Part shown: in pieces, positions 1-11,338 of the stretch | Position numbering within the stretch: position 1 is the stretch's first letter | Layout of the letters: each line of letters opens with the position of its first letter | NCBI GenBank assembly: GCA_951812925.1 | Contig: OX638368.1 | Coordinates: 75,374,909 to 75,438,908 of the forward strand | Origin: Calliopum simillimum | Taxonomy: Eukaryota > Arthropoda > Insecta > Diptera > Lauxaniidae | Reading direction: 5' to 3' | DNA length: 64,000 bases | Position numbers and translations under genes: made by a program | The notes under the pieces: generated by a model | What the model was told of the DNA's origin: nothing | The model's input: the letters and a program-made list of their open reading frames with translations, nothing else | Databases searched by the model: none

Positions 1-81
1 TCTACGAAAAATTCCAAGAAACTTTGCCCAAGAAACCATGGGTCTAAAATCAATATCGACCCGCCGTAAATTGCGTTGAAG

Positions 82-220
82 TTTTGTATGTAGCACTTTA
101 AAATTCAATAAAAAAAAAAACAAAAAATTCAAATACTTTGAATAATTTTATATGAAACAAGTAAAAAAAAATTTGAATTTTTTATTTTTCTTATTGTATT
201 TTAAAGTACTACATACAAAA
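82..220. repeat. Short hairpin repeat (MITE-like)
   Basis: The two ends are inverted copies of each other: TTTTGTATGTAGCACTTTAA at the left and its near-complement at the right, around an A/T-rich loop. The arms are about 30 bp. No coding capacity and no clear target-site duplication are seen. It is probably a decayed miniature inverted-repeat element. Confidence 0.5.
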
Positions 221-240
221 TAGTAAATAATAATAATAAA

Positions 241-545
241 CATGTATGCCTCATCAGATCAGTTTTAGTTAGATCTTGTCAGAAACCGTACTCGAACCCG
301 TGACTCCGGTTTTCTAATGAAAGAAAACGCGGTGCTTTAGCGATTAAGCTATCAGACGCGGATAAACTCTCTGAACAGGATCGCCATTATGCATAAATCA
401 TAAGGCTCACTAGCGCCGTCTGTTGTGAAAAATTGCCAAATTGTTAGTTGGAACACACTCTGGTTTTGAGACATGCTACGCTAGCTACAATTAAAACCTA
501 CAAGGGCGGATTTGTTTTCCACATACAATGCAGGCTCTCGAAATT
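241..545 (-). mobile_element. tRNA-like dispersed repeat, copy 1 (SINE-like)
   Basis: On the minus strand this carries a Pol III-type promoter. The A box TAGCTTAATCG (complement at 341-351) fits TRGYNNARNNG exactly, and the B box GGTTCGAGTAC (complement at 288-298) matches GGTTCGANTCC except near its 3' end. The same sequence forms both arms of the palindrome at 2041-2530, so it is a dispersed repeat. About 200 bp of unrelated sequence precedes the A box, which is unusual for a SINE; the tRNA-like part may have been captured by a foldback element. Confidence 0.55.
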
Positions 546-1280
546 ACGAGAATTTTAATGATAGATAGGCAGGTTCCCCTAGATAAATTGTATGTATGTA
601 TGTATATTTAGGTATATAAAAATTTACAAAATAATTTCTAAATAAAAATGGGAAACAATACAAATTATAAAATACACTAAATAAAGATAACAAAATGTAA
701 TAATTATATACAAATATTGAAGAATGGTAGGTGACATTGTATGTATAAAAAATAAAGTATTTAATGCCACGTCGATGAAGGATATAATTTCATTAAAAGA
801 TTAAAATGACCAAAAATAGAATAACTTTAATTAAGTGTGGTGGGTTGAGAGAATTGAAAAATATGGAAAAAACGGGAAAAAAAGGAAATAAAAATTTTTA
901 AATAGAAAATTACAAAATTATGGAAAATTTGTAGGTTTAATTTAAAATTTAAAAGTGCAACAAAAGCAAAAAAATAAAAATCTAAGTGAATTAATAATAA
1001 CGCATGGAAAGCAAAAAAAAAACATAAAATACCTCAAACAAAGCCTTGATCTACTCAATGGTATAAATCAAATGCAGGGACGAAGCAAAACTTCAATTTC
1101 AGCTAAATCAAAACAAAGCAGCCATAACTTAACTTGTCTTAGAAACGTCGTTAAGATGCGAAGCACTTCAAAGATTCCGGAAGTTTATTGAAAAGCCTAC
1201 AAGAAAGAATATGAAAGGAATTGCGGTAACCTGTTGTCCGAAATGTTCTGACATTCATTATGAGGACTTTAGGACATTAT
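546..1280. other. AT-rich stretch, nothing recognised
   Basis: No gene, terminal repeats or RNA were recognised. The 78-codon open frame at 955-1191 is lysine/asparagine-rich low-complexity translation and is not supported as a gene. Confidence 0.5.
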
Positions 1281-1314
1281 GAAGTTAGTTTATTGGCTGT
1301 TGCTTGTATAGTAC

Positions 1315-1786
1315 TGTGACGAAAAATAACACATGAAAAGAAACTTCACGCCATTTCGAGATAAAACCAGTGACGTCACGAAAGTACTTGACAGTGATGC
1401 CAAATTTTGTCAAGAAACTATTAGCCGAAGGAATCAACGAGATGTTGCCAGATGTTTCGCTAATGCAATTCTAGAACGTTCATCCGGGTATAAAAGGAGC
1501 TGTTCATGAGAGTTGCAACACAGTTGATTTTAAGCAATAAAGTGAAAGAGTTGTACACACAGTGCCAGTGAAAGTAAATAAAGTGCTAATTGTAATATTA
1601 GATTTGAATGTAATAAATAGTGAAATAAACAATTGTACCGTGTGAAAATAAACATTTGTGATTTAAATAAACCATTTTATAACTAAATAAAGTGTGTGTT
1701 TTTGATTGCTACACAATCCAGTGATCGAACTCAGAAAACAGTAAGAAATCGAAATTATCGTCATAGAGACAGGAAATTTCGTAACA
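1315..1786 (+). mobile_element. Solo LTR (Ty3/Gypsy-type)
   Basis: A 472-bp sequence starts TGTGACGAAA and ends TTTCGTAACA, giving short inverted TG...CA termini. It is flanked by a perfect 4-bp duplication GTAC (1311-1314 and 1787-1790). A TATAAAAGGAG box lies near 1490 and several AATAAA-type signals lie near the 3' side, as expected of an LTR. Four-base duplications are typical of Ty3/Gypsy integration. No internal region is present, so it probably arose by LTR-LTR recombination. Removing it joins the two halves of the surrounding foldback arm. Confidence 0.75.
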
Positions 1787-2424
1787 GTACTAATGAAAGT
1801 ACCAACGCGCTTTTTCTTAATGGAAGTATGATAAATTTATATTGAACTAATTAAACAGTCATTTTTGAAATTTTTCAACAACAGACGCAAGCAAGTGTTA
1901 ACATGGAAATTGATTCCACATACATATTTATATATTTTCATATATAAACATGGGCGTTAGGAAATAACGCCCAAGGAAATAACGCCCAAAAAAAAAACGA
2001 AATAACGCCCAAATTATTTTCATATAAATTTGGGCGATAATCATGTAGCCTCATCAGATCAGTTTTAGTTAAATCTTGTCAGAAACCGTATTCCCTATCG
2101 GACACGGATAAACTCTCTGAACAGGATCGCCATTATGCATAAATCATAAGGCTCACTAGAGCCGTCTGTTGTGAAAAATTACCAAATTGTTAGTTGGTAA
2201 CACACTCTGGTCTTGAGACATGCTCGTAATTTCGAGAGCCTGCATTGTATGTGGAAAACAAATCCGCCCTTGTAGGTTTTAATTGTAGCTAGCGTAGCAT
2301 GTCTCAAAACCAGAGTGTGTTACCAACTAACAATTTGGCAATTTTTCACAACAGACGGCGCTAGTGAACCTTATGATTAATGCATAATGGCGATCCTGTT
2401 CAGAGAGTTTATCCGTGTCCGATA

Positions 2425-2500
2425 GCTTAATAGCTTAATCGCTTAAGCACCGCGTTTCCTTTCATTAGAAAACCGGAGTCACGGGTTCGAGTACGGTTTC
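2425..2500 (+). promoter_or_regulatory. Internal Pol III promoter-like A and B boxes
   Basis: A box TAGCTTAATCG at 2431-2441 and B box GGTTCGAGTAC at 2484-2494, 53 bp apart start to start. An 8-bp TAGCTTAA duplication precedes the A box. The segment resembles a tRNA with an enlarged anticodon arm, as in tRNA-derived SINEs. Confidence 0.55.
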
Positions 2501-2879
2501 TGACAAGATCTAACTAAAACTGATCTGATGAGGCTATAAACATGTTTATATATGAAAATATATAAATATGTATGTGGAAGTAACCGAAACATATGCAATC
2601 AATTTCCATGTTAACACTTGCTTGGGTCTGTTGTTGAAAAATTGCAAAAAATGACTGTTTAATTAGTTCAATATAAATTTATCATACTTCAATTAAGAAA
2701 AAGCGCGTTGGGGCTTTTATTAGTACTATACAAGCAACAGTCAATAAACTAACTTCAAAACTATTATTATTTATCGTATATCACAAATTACTATTTTTGT
2801 TTATTATATTGGGTCTATAACTTAAATCGTGCGGTTTTTTTTTTTCAAAATTTTAACGTTTATTTAAGAAAAACATGTA

Positions 2880-3420
2880 CAATAGTATTATTCAAAGTAT
2901 TGTCTATCGTTTTTCCCATCTTTCTGGTAACGTATGGATTCCGCGCCAAAAGAACAGCTCCGGTTTTGAAGCCAAAAATGAATCAAGCCAATTTCTGATA
3001 CCCTGTTCTGAAGTGAAGCGTCTCCCGGTGAGAGCGTTTTCCATAGACCGAAATAAATGATATTCGAACGGGGCAAGGTCCGGGCTATAAAGCGTGTGAG
3101 CAAAAACTTCCCATCCAATATTTTCCAAATAGTTTTTAACCGGTCTTCCAACGAGCGTTGTCATGTTGAAAAATTGACTTCGTGTCTGGTCGCATATTCC
3201 GGTCGTTTCTCGGCTATGGCTCTATTTTAATGGATCAATTGTGTTCAATAGAGGTCAGCTGTGAGCATTACCTTGGCACCATGGATATTTACCTTTGGCT
3301 AGGAAGGTCCTGGTCTTCCCGCTTCCCTGCTAAACATTCCCGTCTGGCCATCCCCCTATTACGACCATATTAATAATAATAATCGAGTTTAGCTACTGCA
3401 GCTAATAGCCTTGTTCGCCA
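2880..3420 (-). pseudogene. Decayed mariner transposase (C-terminal half)
   Basis: Minus-strand translation gives mariner-family motifs in order but in shifting frames: the [12 protein letters not shown] stretch, HDNAR (second catalytic Asp, near 3153-3165), then [19 protein letters not shown] with the third Asp of the DD34D triad (about 3060-3092), and a tail ending near NDRQYFE. Mariner transposases are about 345 residues; roughly the last 150 are recognisable. At least two frameshifts separate HDNAR, the SPDLAP block and the tail, and a stop follows HDNAR in its own frame. It is not functional. Confidence 0.85.
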
Positions 3421-4164
3421 ATTAGCAAAAAAGGCTATAAATCAAATTTAAAGCTTTTATAAAATTTTTTTGAAATAAGGGATAAAAAAACCATGCAAGT
3501 TAACACTAGTAATATTTTGTTTCATATCCCGTAGCATTATCACACTTTCACAACATACCCTTATAGCCTATATGTACATAAACATGTAAGGGTATTTTCA
3601 TACACCTGCAAAGATGGAATGTTTGAAAAAATTAACCCAGCATGCTGTTTGGCTCGGACAAAATACTTACAAAAAACATGCATTACGCAAAATATGACAA
3701 AAAAAAATCTTAACGAGTGATGGCAAATACAGTTGACTAGTTATTTTTCAATCTAAGTTTGAGTTGACCTTTTGACAAGTTATCATTATAAAATTCACAG
3801 TTATTGACAAGGGTTGTCATGGGATCAAAAGGAGCAGAAAACATATAATTAGTTCTACTAACCGGTTGATAAAATAATTGTGGAGAATTACGATCGCTTC
3901 TCCTATTTATATTGAAAAAATATAGTCATCCCCCTTTTACGAAAATGTCAAATATTTTTTGCGGTTGCCAGAGTTTTTTTCCAATTTTAGCCATTGTTGG
4001 TGAATTTTTTTGGCTTATGTGCAAATGTAAAATGTTTATAAAAATATTTCGCAATAGAATAAGAAAAGCTTTAATTACATTAATTGTTATAAAATACATA
4101 AGAAAGCTATATATTTGTTAATATTTCTGTGGTAGTCTCACCTTCATTATTTTACGAGTAACTG
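3421..4164. other. AT-rich stretch, nothing recognised
   Basis: Both strands show only short, low-complexity open frames such as 3912-4121. No terminal repeats or RNA motifs were found. Confidence 0.5.
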
Positions 4165-4441
4165 CCATACCTAAATTGGAGCGTCAGGCGTTGCGTTATT
4201 TAACGTTACACAAAAGCATCAAGCGCCATAACGAAATAAAGAGCGTTGCGTTAAAGCCATTTGTTTGTCAAAATCATATTGTTGTTTCCTTTTTTACTTT
4301 TCTGCAGCTAACTTTACTCCATAACGCTTTGTCAAAATTAGAAATTCCAATAGCTGAGCGTTGAGCGTTGGCAATTTCGGTATGCGCCATACACATTTTT
4401 TGACAGTAAAATAACGGTAACGCTCTAATTTAGGTATGGCA
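4165..4441. mobile_element. MITE with 23-bp terminal inverted repeats
   Basis: The left end CTGCCATACCTAAATTGGAG matches the complement of the right end with one mismatch. Further inverted matches lie inside, including paired GAGCG and TAACG motifs. It is 277 bp with no coding capacity. I see no convincing target-site duplication, so the superfamily is undetermined. Confidence 0.65.
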
Positions 4442-5076
4442 GAAAAAACAATTTTTCAAAATGGAAGTGTTATAACACAAATATATTTGCTATTTTTTTG
4501 CCGCTTTAGAGCATAAGTACCTGGAGACCGATCCCTGCTCGGTCAACAATCTAATCTTATTATTTTAGTCGATGTTTTTATTTATAGCTATTTTTTGTTA
4601 TGAAACTTGTATCTTTTCACTTCTAATGATCATGCTTTAAAAATAAATAATAACCGATGAGAATAATAATAAGAAAAATTCGGAAAGCATCGATTGGTAT
4701 AGAAAAATATCAAAAACTCAATTTTTTTCTTTGGTGAAATAGAATGCCCTAAAATAAAAAAATGGGATATGCCACGCACCCAAAATATTTTGTCTTTTGT
4801 ATGGCGGCTGAAATATATTATCATCAAAGGATCATAACTCGGAAAATAAGAATCCTATTGGAAAAACCACGAAGGATATTTGGATCAGGAAGAGTGTAGC
4901 TATTCGAGTCTATTAATAAAAAAGAATTTTACCTATTCTTGTAGCTACGCTGTAAGACTGAACATAGCGTTATATTCAAGTTCAAGCAGGGATATTTCAA
5001 AATCCTGCAGGTATAATAACAGTTCTGCTGATGAAGACGGATTCAGCGTCAAAAAGAACATAAGACTCCATATATA
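4442..5076. other. Nothing recognised
   Basis: AT-rich, with short random open frames only. The frames near 4880-5206 partly run into the following palindrome. Confidence 0.45.
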
Positions 5077-6400
5077 GCCCAGGAAAATAAGACAAAAAAT
5101 AGCTTCTGTGCGAAAAAATTCCCAGTGGAAATTTTTCACCGGAATTGTCTTTATTTATGCATGATACACAAACTGTGAAAAGTCCATTGCAAAGTCGTGT
5201 GCGCATAAAAAGTTATTCGGGCTCAAAGGTCGCTAAAATCAGTTTTTTGCAAATATCTCGCTAATGCTAACTATTACAAAAGATTTTAAAGCACAGGAAA
5301 TTTCCAACAAAAGTACGTTAAAATTATTTGCGTACGACTTCTAGTTTAGGAGATCACCCAATTTAAAAAGTTGTTAACAGTTATGATACGAAATACTACC
5401 TATGAGTTCATATTAAAATATCTTACTTTTTAAATTGCAATAACTCTTCAATGAGAAGTTGTGCAAACAAAATTAAAATGCCGTTTGAAAGATTATTTAA
5501 TTTTCTATATACCGTACAAAATTTTTTTTTCGAACGGCTCATGACCTTAAAAATATTTTTGAATAACCGTTAAGGCTCTGAAATTACTGATTTTTTAAGG
5601 ATATCTCCGAATTGGTAAGTACTACGATAAAAAGTAATGGGACCAATTTTGTAGAGAATTACAAGATCTACAAAAACTATGCGATATGTGTGCACATAGA
5701 AGTAACCGTATAGAAGATATTCAATAGAAACCCGGTTTTTTGGCATTTTAAAGGTTTTTTGGAATATCTTCTAAACGGTTACTTCTATGTGTACACATAT
5801 CGCTTATTTTTTGTAGATCTTGTAATTCTCCACAAATTTGGTCTCATTATTTTTTATCGTAGTACTTACCAATTCGCAGATATCTTTAAAAAACCAGTAA
5901 TTTCGAAGCCTTAACGGTTATTCGAGAATATTTTTAAGGTCATGAGCTGTTCGAAAAAAAAATTTTGTACGGTATATAGAAAATTAAATTATCTTTCAAA
6001 CGGCATTCTAATTTTGTTTGTACAACTTCTCATTGAAGAGTTATTGCAATTTAAAAAGTAAGATATTTTAATATGAACTCATAGGTAGTATTTCGTATCA
6101 TAGTGTTAACAACTGTTTAAATTGAGTGATCTCCTAAACTAGAAGTCGTACGCAAATAATTTGTTGGAAATTTCCTGTGCTACAAAATTGTAGACCAACA
6201 TTCTTCTGTAAAAGTTAGCATTAGCGAGATATTTGCAAAAAAACTGATTTTAGCGACCTTTGAGCCCGAATAACTTTTTATGCGCACACGACTTTGCAAT
6301 GGACTTTTCACAGTTTGTGTATCATGCATAAATAAAGACAATTCCGGTGAAAAATTTCCACTGGAAAGTTTTTCGCAGAAAATGTCTTATTTTCCTGGGC
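5077..6400. mobile_element. 1.3-kb near-perfect palindrome (foldback element)
   Basis: The left arm begins GCCCAGGAAAATAAGAC (5077) and the right arm ends with its exact complement (6400). Similarity holds for about 650 bp per arm with scattered substitutions, meeting near 5735-5760. There is no coding capacity. TA dinucleotides flank both ends, compatible with a TA duplication, but that is too short to prove the superfamily. Confidence 0.8.
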
Positions 6401-6429
6401 TAATAAGAATTTCATTCCATTTTTTTTTT

Positions 6430-7620
6430 TGTGCCTGAGTTATTAACCAAAATTTTTATTTTGATAAGAAAGCGGGCGTGGCAATTATTAAACAAAGCCT
6501 TCTGGTTGTTATGTTTTAGATTCGCATAAAAATTTCATCAAAATCTGTTGTATCATTTGCGAGAAATAGCATTTAATGTGATTTACTTGTATGGGAGGTT
6601 CCACGCGCACTTTTGATATTTTGCCCACTTTCAGGTCGTAGGTGCCTAATAGCAAGTAGACTCCCTACAGTTAAATTCAGAAAGATTGCTTTAGCAGTTT
6701 TCTTTTCATAGCGCATTATATTTTTTTGGGCGATGCCACGCCCTTTAACGATTTATCCCAATAAATTGGCATATCACATATTAATACTTGTTTGCAGAGG
6801 TAATAGCTCCTAAATTTTCATCAAAATTGTCGGAGTCGTTTTCGAGTAATATTGAATCAAAATTTTCAAGGTTTAAAAAGTGGGCGTGGCACTTATTCGA
6901 CCCCGCTCACTTTTCATTTCTTACAAGGTATTATTAAGCAGTACCTACATACCAAATTTCATTAAAATACCTTGTAACATTTGCGAGAAATAGCATTTAA
7001 CGTATTTTGCCTGTATGGGAGGTTCCACGTGCAACGCCGATATTTTGCCCACTTTCAGATCAGAGATGTCTTATAGCAAGTAGGCTCCCCACAGTTAATT
7101 TAAGAATGATAACTTTATTAGTTTTCTTTTTATACCGTATTATATTTTTGTGGGCGGTGCCACGCCCTTCAACGAGTTTTCCTAATATAACGGCATATAA
7201 CATATTAATACCTGTTTGCAGAGGTAACATCTCCTGAATTTTCATCAAAATTGTTGGATTCGTTTTCGAGTAATATTGAATCAAAATTTTCAAGGGCTAA
7301 AAAGTGGGCGTGGCACTTCTTTTATCCCGCCCACTTTTTGTCTATTACAAGGTATTACTAAGCTGTACCCGCTCACAAAATTTCATTTAAATACATTGTA
7401 TAGTTTGCGAGTTATGAACATATCAAATTTAAAATTTAATGCGATGCCACGCCCCCTGGTGAGCATTTACAAAGTTCAACCCTAGCTCATTCTTCATTGT
7501 ATGTTAGTATCTAACATTATCCGAAGTTTGATTAAAATCGCTGAAGCCGTTTTCTAAAAAAAATTTTGCCCGTTCCAAACATACATAAGTACATAGGTAC
7601 ATAAGTACATAAGTACATAC
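6430..7620. repeat. Tandem ~424-bp repeats with GCCACGCCC motifs
   Basis: A unit beginning ATTTGCGAGAAATAGCATTT at 6555 recurs at 6979, and a third partial start is at about 7402. Each unit carries GTGGGCGTGGC and GCCACGCCC motifs and an AATTTCATcAAAAT-type phrase. The block ends in an ACATAAGT microsatellite (7580-7620). Such motifs are typical of dispersed non-coding fly repeats, including DINE-1/INE-1-like elements, but I see no diagnostic Helitron ends. Open frames at 7007-7293 lie within the repeat and are not genes. Confidence 0.65.
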
Positions 7621-7755
7621 AATTTTATCTCGTATAAGAAGAGAAGATATAGAAACAATTATGATTAATGTTTTAAATAAACAATATAAATCGATATTTT
7701 TTACGAGATCAAAACGCCTTTTCTGAAAACATACAATTTCTATAATTTCCCAATC

Positions 7756-7909
7756 AATAGCTGTGTTTTTAACGAATGTTTATCTTTGCTTGTCTTTAGC
7801 ACATTTATCCGTGTTAAATAAAGCTAATTTGCTGTTGCTTTCCTATAGATTCCTCAGAATGTGCTTACACAAGCACAGATAAACTGTCGTGAAAAACTCA
7901 GCTAATTAT
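7756..7909. mobile_element. ~150-bp MITE, copy 1
   Basis: Inverted ends: TAGCTGTGTTTTTAACGAAT at the left pairs with the complement of the right end (GTCGTGAAAAACTCAGCTA). Related copies lie at 9074-9208 and 10979-11114, so this is a small dispersed family. The copy at 9074 is in inverted orientation relative to this one. Confidence 0.55.
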
Positions 7910-8097
7910 TTTAACTAGTATCGCCGGTGGCCAAAATTTGGCCTTTTACTTTGAGATAGATACACTTCTTCCGAGTACCGTTTGGTAAAAAACAATGCCA
8001 GAACATTGAGTATTCATTAGTCGTAGCAACATTTTTTATATGCAGCAGGCTCAGTATATCTTAAAACCGAATAACATAAAAATTGGTGTAGTGCTTG

Positions 8098-8697
8098 TGC
8101 CAAAAAATATCGGAAAACATCCAAAATATCGAAAAGATCTCAAAAATATCGACAAACATCGGTATGTATATCAGTAAAAGTCCAAAAGTATCGAGCAACA
8201 CCCAAAATATTGGTAAAAGTCCAAAAGCATCGAGAAACATCCAAAATATCGAGAAACATCCAAAATATCGATAAAAATCCAAAAGTATCGAGAAACATCT
8301 AAAATATCGGTAAAAGTCCAAAAGTATCGGAAAACATCCAAAATATTGGTAAAAGTCCAAAAGCATCGAGAAACATCCAAAATATCGGTAAAAGTCCAAG
8401 AGCATCGAGAAACATCCAAAATATCGGTAAAAGTCCAAAAGTATCGAGAAACATCCAAAATATCGATAAAAGTCCCAAAGTATCGAAAAATATCCAAAAT
8501 ATCGGTAAAAGTACAAAAGTATCGAAAATCATTCAATATATCGGTAAAAGTCCAGAAGTATCGATAAACATCCAAAATATCGATAAAAGTCCAAAAGTAT
8601 CGAAAAACATCCAACATATCGATAAAAACCCAGAAGTATCGAGAAACATCCAAAATATCGATAATAGTCTAGAAGTATCGAGAAACATCCAAAATAT
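8098..8697. repeat. 39-bp minisatellite
   Basis: About 15 degenerate copies of a 39-bp unit made of two ~19-bp halves, of the form ATCCAAAATATCGGTAAAAG then TCCAAAAGTATCGAGAAAC. The unit length is a multiple of three and lacks stops in several frames, which produces overlapping long open frames on both strands. These are by-products of the repeat. Confidence 0.9.
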
Positions 8698-9073
8698 CAG
8701 AACGTCGACAGTGCGCAACAAAACAAGTTTCGTGCAAGCAAGGGAAAAACAACAACAATAAAATTTCTATCACTCCACTGTGTCATTCACTTTCTTAAAA
8801 ACACAGCATAACATTGTGCATGCTGTTGTTGTTGTAATTATATGGGAAACTTTGATCCTGTTTTTAAATACCTTAATGGCAACTTATGAGGATAATTTTT
8901 GGATTCGTGGATTCTACACCACAATACCTTTCATATAAAAAATATCGAAAATCGGTTAAATGGTTAGCTCGAAAAAGGGAGACAAAAAAAACTGTTCACG
9001 TATTTATATATAGATAAAATTTTCTGTCAACTGTAGAAAAGCTTTTTAAGGTCGCTGTGCAATCCATAACCTT
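8698..9073. other. Nothing recognised
   Basis: AT-rich DNA with short CAA/GTT runs. No gene or complete repeat boundary is visible. Confidence 0.4.
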
Positions 9074-9208
9074 TTAAATAATAGCTGTGCTTTTGTGGAC
9101 ACTTTATCTTGGCTTGTGTAAGCACATTCTGAGAAATGTGTGAGAAAGCAACAACAAATGTGCTAAACTTTTTCCAGATAAATGAATGTACTTAGGACAA
9201 GCCCAGAT
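9074..9208. mobile_element. ~140-bp MITE, copy 2
   Basis: Starts TAGCTGTGCTTTTGTGGACA and ends with the inverted phrase CCCAGATAAAGCTAATTA. It matches the element at 7756-7909 in inverse orientation and is nearly repeated at 10979-11114. Confidence 0.55.
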
Positions 9209-10839
9209 AAAGCTAATTATTAATATGGTTGGAAGTTATGAAAAAGTACAATTATAACATTTTACAGTTTAAGGATCGATTCACAATGACTAAGTAAATA
9301 ATTTTTAACATTAAGTTTACAAATTAGAGCATGAAATGCTTAAGATTAAGCAAATTTATTGATTTTATTGACGATAAAAAAAAAAATTTTTTTGTTATTT
9401 ATAATTTTTTAAAAAGAAAAGAAAAAAACAAAACCCAAAAGAATTATTTAATTAAATTGAAATGTTTGTTACCAAAATTAACATAAAAAACAAGTTTGAT
9501 CTTCTTCGATTTTTATAGTTTTAATTGAAATGAATAATTTTTTTCTTCAAAAACAATATTGAGTAGAGCACTACTGCACGAAATAGTGTGACATTACCAT
9601 TCCTATAAAAAGTAAAAGGTTTTTATAAGATACTGTAGTCATTAACGGCCCAATTTTATCACAAAAGTAAAAAACTATGAATTTTTTTCAAGATAATTTT
9701 TTACTATACAATTTTTTTTTTATTTCAATGGTTCTCAGCTTGAAACAGCAGGTATGTAAAGTTATACTTTTCACACAATTAACTCACATCAGTAAAATTT
9801 CTTTAAAACTTACTTCCACAAAACTTCCACTTTTCGTTTGGTTAGGTCTGGTATCACCAAAAATGACGATTTTCGTGTGGTAAATGAAAATGCATAGAAA
9901 TGTATCCAATCCCTAAAAAACTGACCACCATTCGCCTCTAGTCTACTCTATGGTTTGTATTTATATGCGTCTCGCTTTTACAGCCAGTGAGTGTTGAGCA
10001 AAGAGTAGACTAGAGGCGAATGGTGGTCAGATTTTAAGGGATTGGATACAGTTCTATGAATTTTGCAATATTTTCACTCACCACACGAAAATCGTCATTT
10101 TTGGTGATACCAGACCTAACCAAACGAAAAGCGGGAGTTTTGTGGGAGTAAGCTTTAGAAAAATTATCCTGATATGACGAATTTGTGTGAAAAGTATTAT
10201 TTCACATATTTCCTGCTTTTAAAACTTAAGAACCCTTAAAAGAAATAGTAAAACTTGTAAAGTAAAAAAATTAAGTTTAAAAAGTTGTATAATTTTTATT
10301 TTCGTTTTCATTATTAAGGGCCGTTAATGAATACAGTATCTTATAAAAACATTTTACTTTTTATAGCTACAGTAACATCACACTTTTTGTACATCAGTGC
10401 TCTCTCATTATTGTTTTTGAAGAACAAAATTATTCATTTCAATTAAAACTATTAAAATCGAAGATCAAATTTGTTGTTTTTTATGTTAATTTTGGCAATA
10501 AATATTTCGATTTAATTAAATCATTCTTTTGGGTTTTGTTTGTTTCTTTTAAAACAATTATAACACAATAAATTCCAAATAAAAAGAAAATACTACAAAA
10601 AGACACAGCAAAAAAATTTTTTTTAACGTCAATAAAATGAAAAAATTGCTGAACTCTCAAGCATTTCAAGTTCTAAGTAGTAAACTTAATGTTAAAAATT
10701 ACTTACTTAGTCATTGTGAAATGGATCCTTATACTGTACAATGCTTTAATTGTACTTTTCATAATTCCCAACCATATTAACAAATAGCTGAGTTTATGTG
10801 GACTCTTTATCCGGAATTGTTCTAAACGCATTTATTTAT
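9178..10839. mobile_element. 1.66-kb foldback element
   Basis: The arms run inward from about 9178 and 10839 and meet near 9960-10005, where both carry the phrase GACCACCATTCGCCTCTAGT. Divergence between arms is moderate, with many small indels, suggesting an older palindrome. It overlaps the end of the MITE at 9074-9208. A half copy lies at 12576-13072. It has no coding capacity. Confidence 0.75.
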
Positions 10840-10856
10840 ATATTTATATATATTTA

Positions 10857-11277
10857 GGCATGAAATGACCAACAAAAGTTGTTGGGATTAAGTATAAAAT
10901 TGTTGGCATTACGACTTTTTTTTTGCGTGTAGAAAAAAATTTTAAGGTCGCTGTGCAATCCATAACCTTTTAAATAACAGCGGTGCTTTTGTGGACACTT
11001 TATCTTGGCTTGTGTAAGCACATTCTGAGAAAAGTATAAGAAAGTAACAACAAATGTGCTAAATTTTTTCCAGATAAATGAATGTGCTTAGGACAAGCCC
11101 AGATAAAGCTAATTATTAATATGGTTGGGAGTTATGAAAAAGTACAATTATAACATTTTACAGTTTAAGGATCGATTCACAAAGACTAAGTAAATAAAAG
11201 TAAAAAAAAGTCGTAATGCCAACAATTTTATACTTAATCCCAACAACTTTTGTTGGTCATATCATGCCCAACAGTTT
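10857..11277. mobile_element. Inverted-repeat element carrying a copy of the 9.03-9.31 kb sequence
   Basis: Flanking arms (10857-10920 and 11211-11277) are inverted copies including GGATTAAGTATAAAATTGTT. The interior (10930-11205) is a direct copy of about 9030-9310, including the small MITE. The interior therefore looks either captured by this element or inserted into it. Confidence 0.6.
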
Positions 11278-11338
11278 TACGCAAGAGCGATAAAACTGTT
11301 GATTTCTCAAATACCAAACTCTTCATTCAACAACTTTC

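Larger units (their letters stand above)
1281..2756. mobile_element. Foldback element with tRNA-like inner arms, split by a solo LTR
   Basis: The outer arms are inverted copies: GAAGTTAGTTTATTGGCTGT at 1281 and its near-complement ending at 2756. They continue inward for about 230 bp once the solo LTR at 1315-1786 is removed. The inner arms (about 2041-2226 and 2320-2530) are inverted copies of the tRNA-like repeat at 241-545. The left inner arm has lost the A/B-box segment; the right one keeps it. Between outer and inner left arms (1949-2038) GGGCGTTA/TAACGCCC motifs recur several times. No transposase is present. A fragment of the outer arm recurs at 47971-48036. Confidence 0.75.

Noticed and set aside
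6400..7620. GCCACGCCC repeats as a definite Helitron
   Set aside because: No TC start, CTRR end or terminal hairpin could be placed.
8061..8721. Overlapping 60-160-codon frames of Phe/Asp/Ile-rich repeats
   Set aside because: They are translations of a 39-bp minisatellite in several frames and both strands; no start context or homology.
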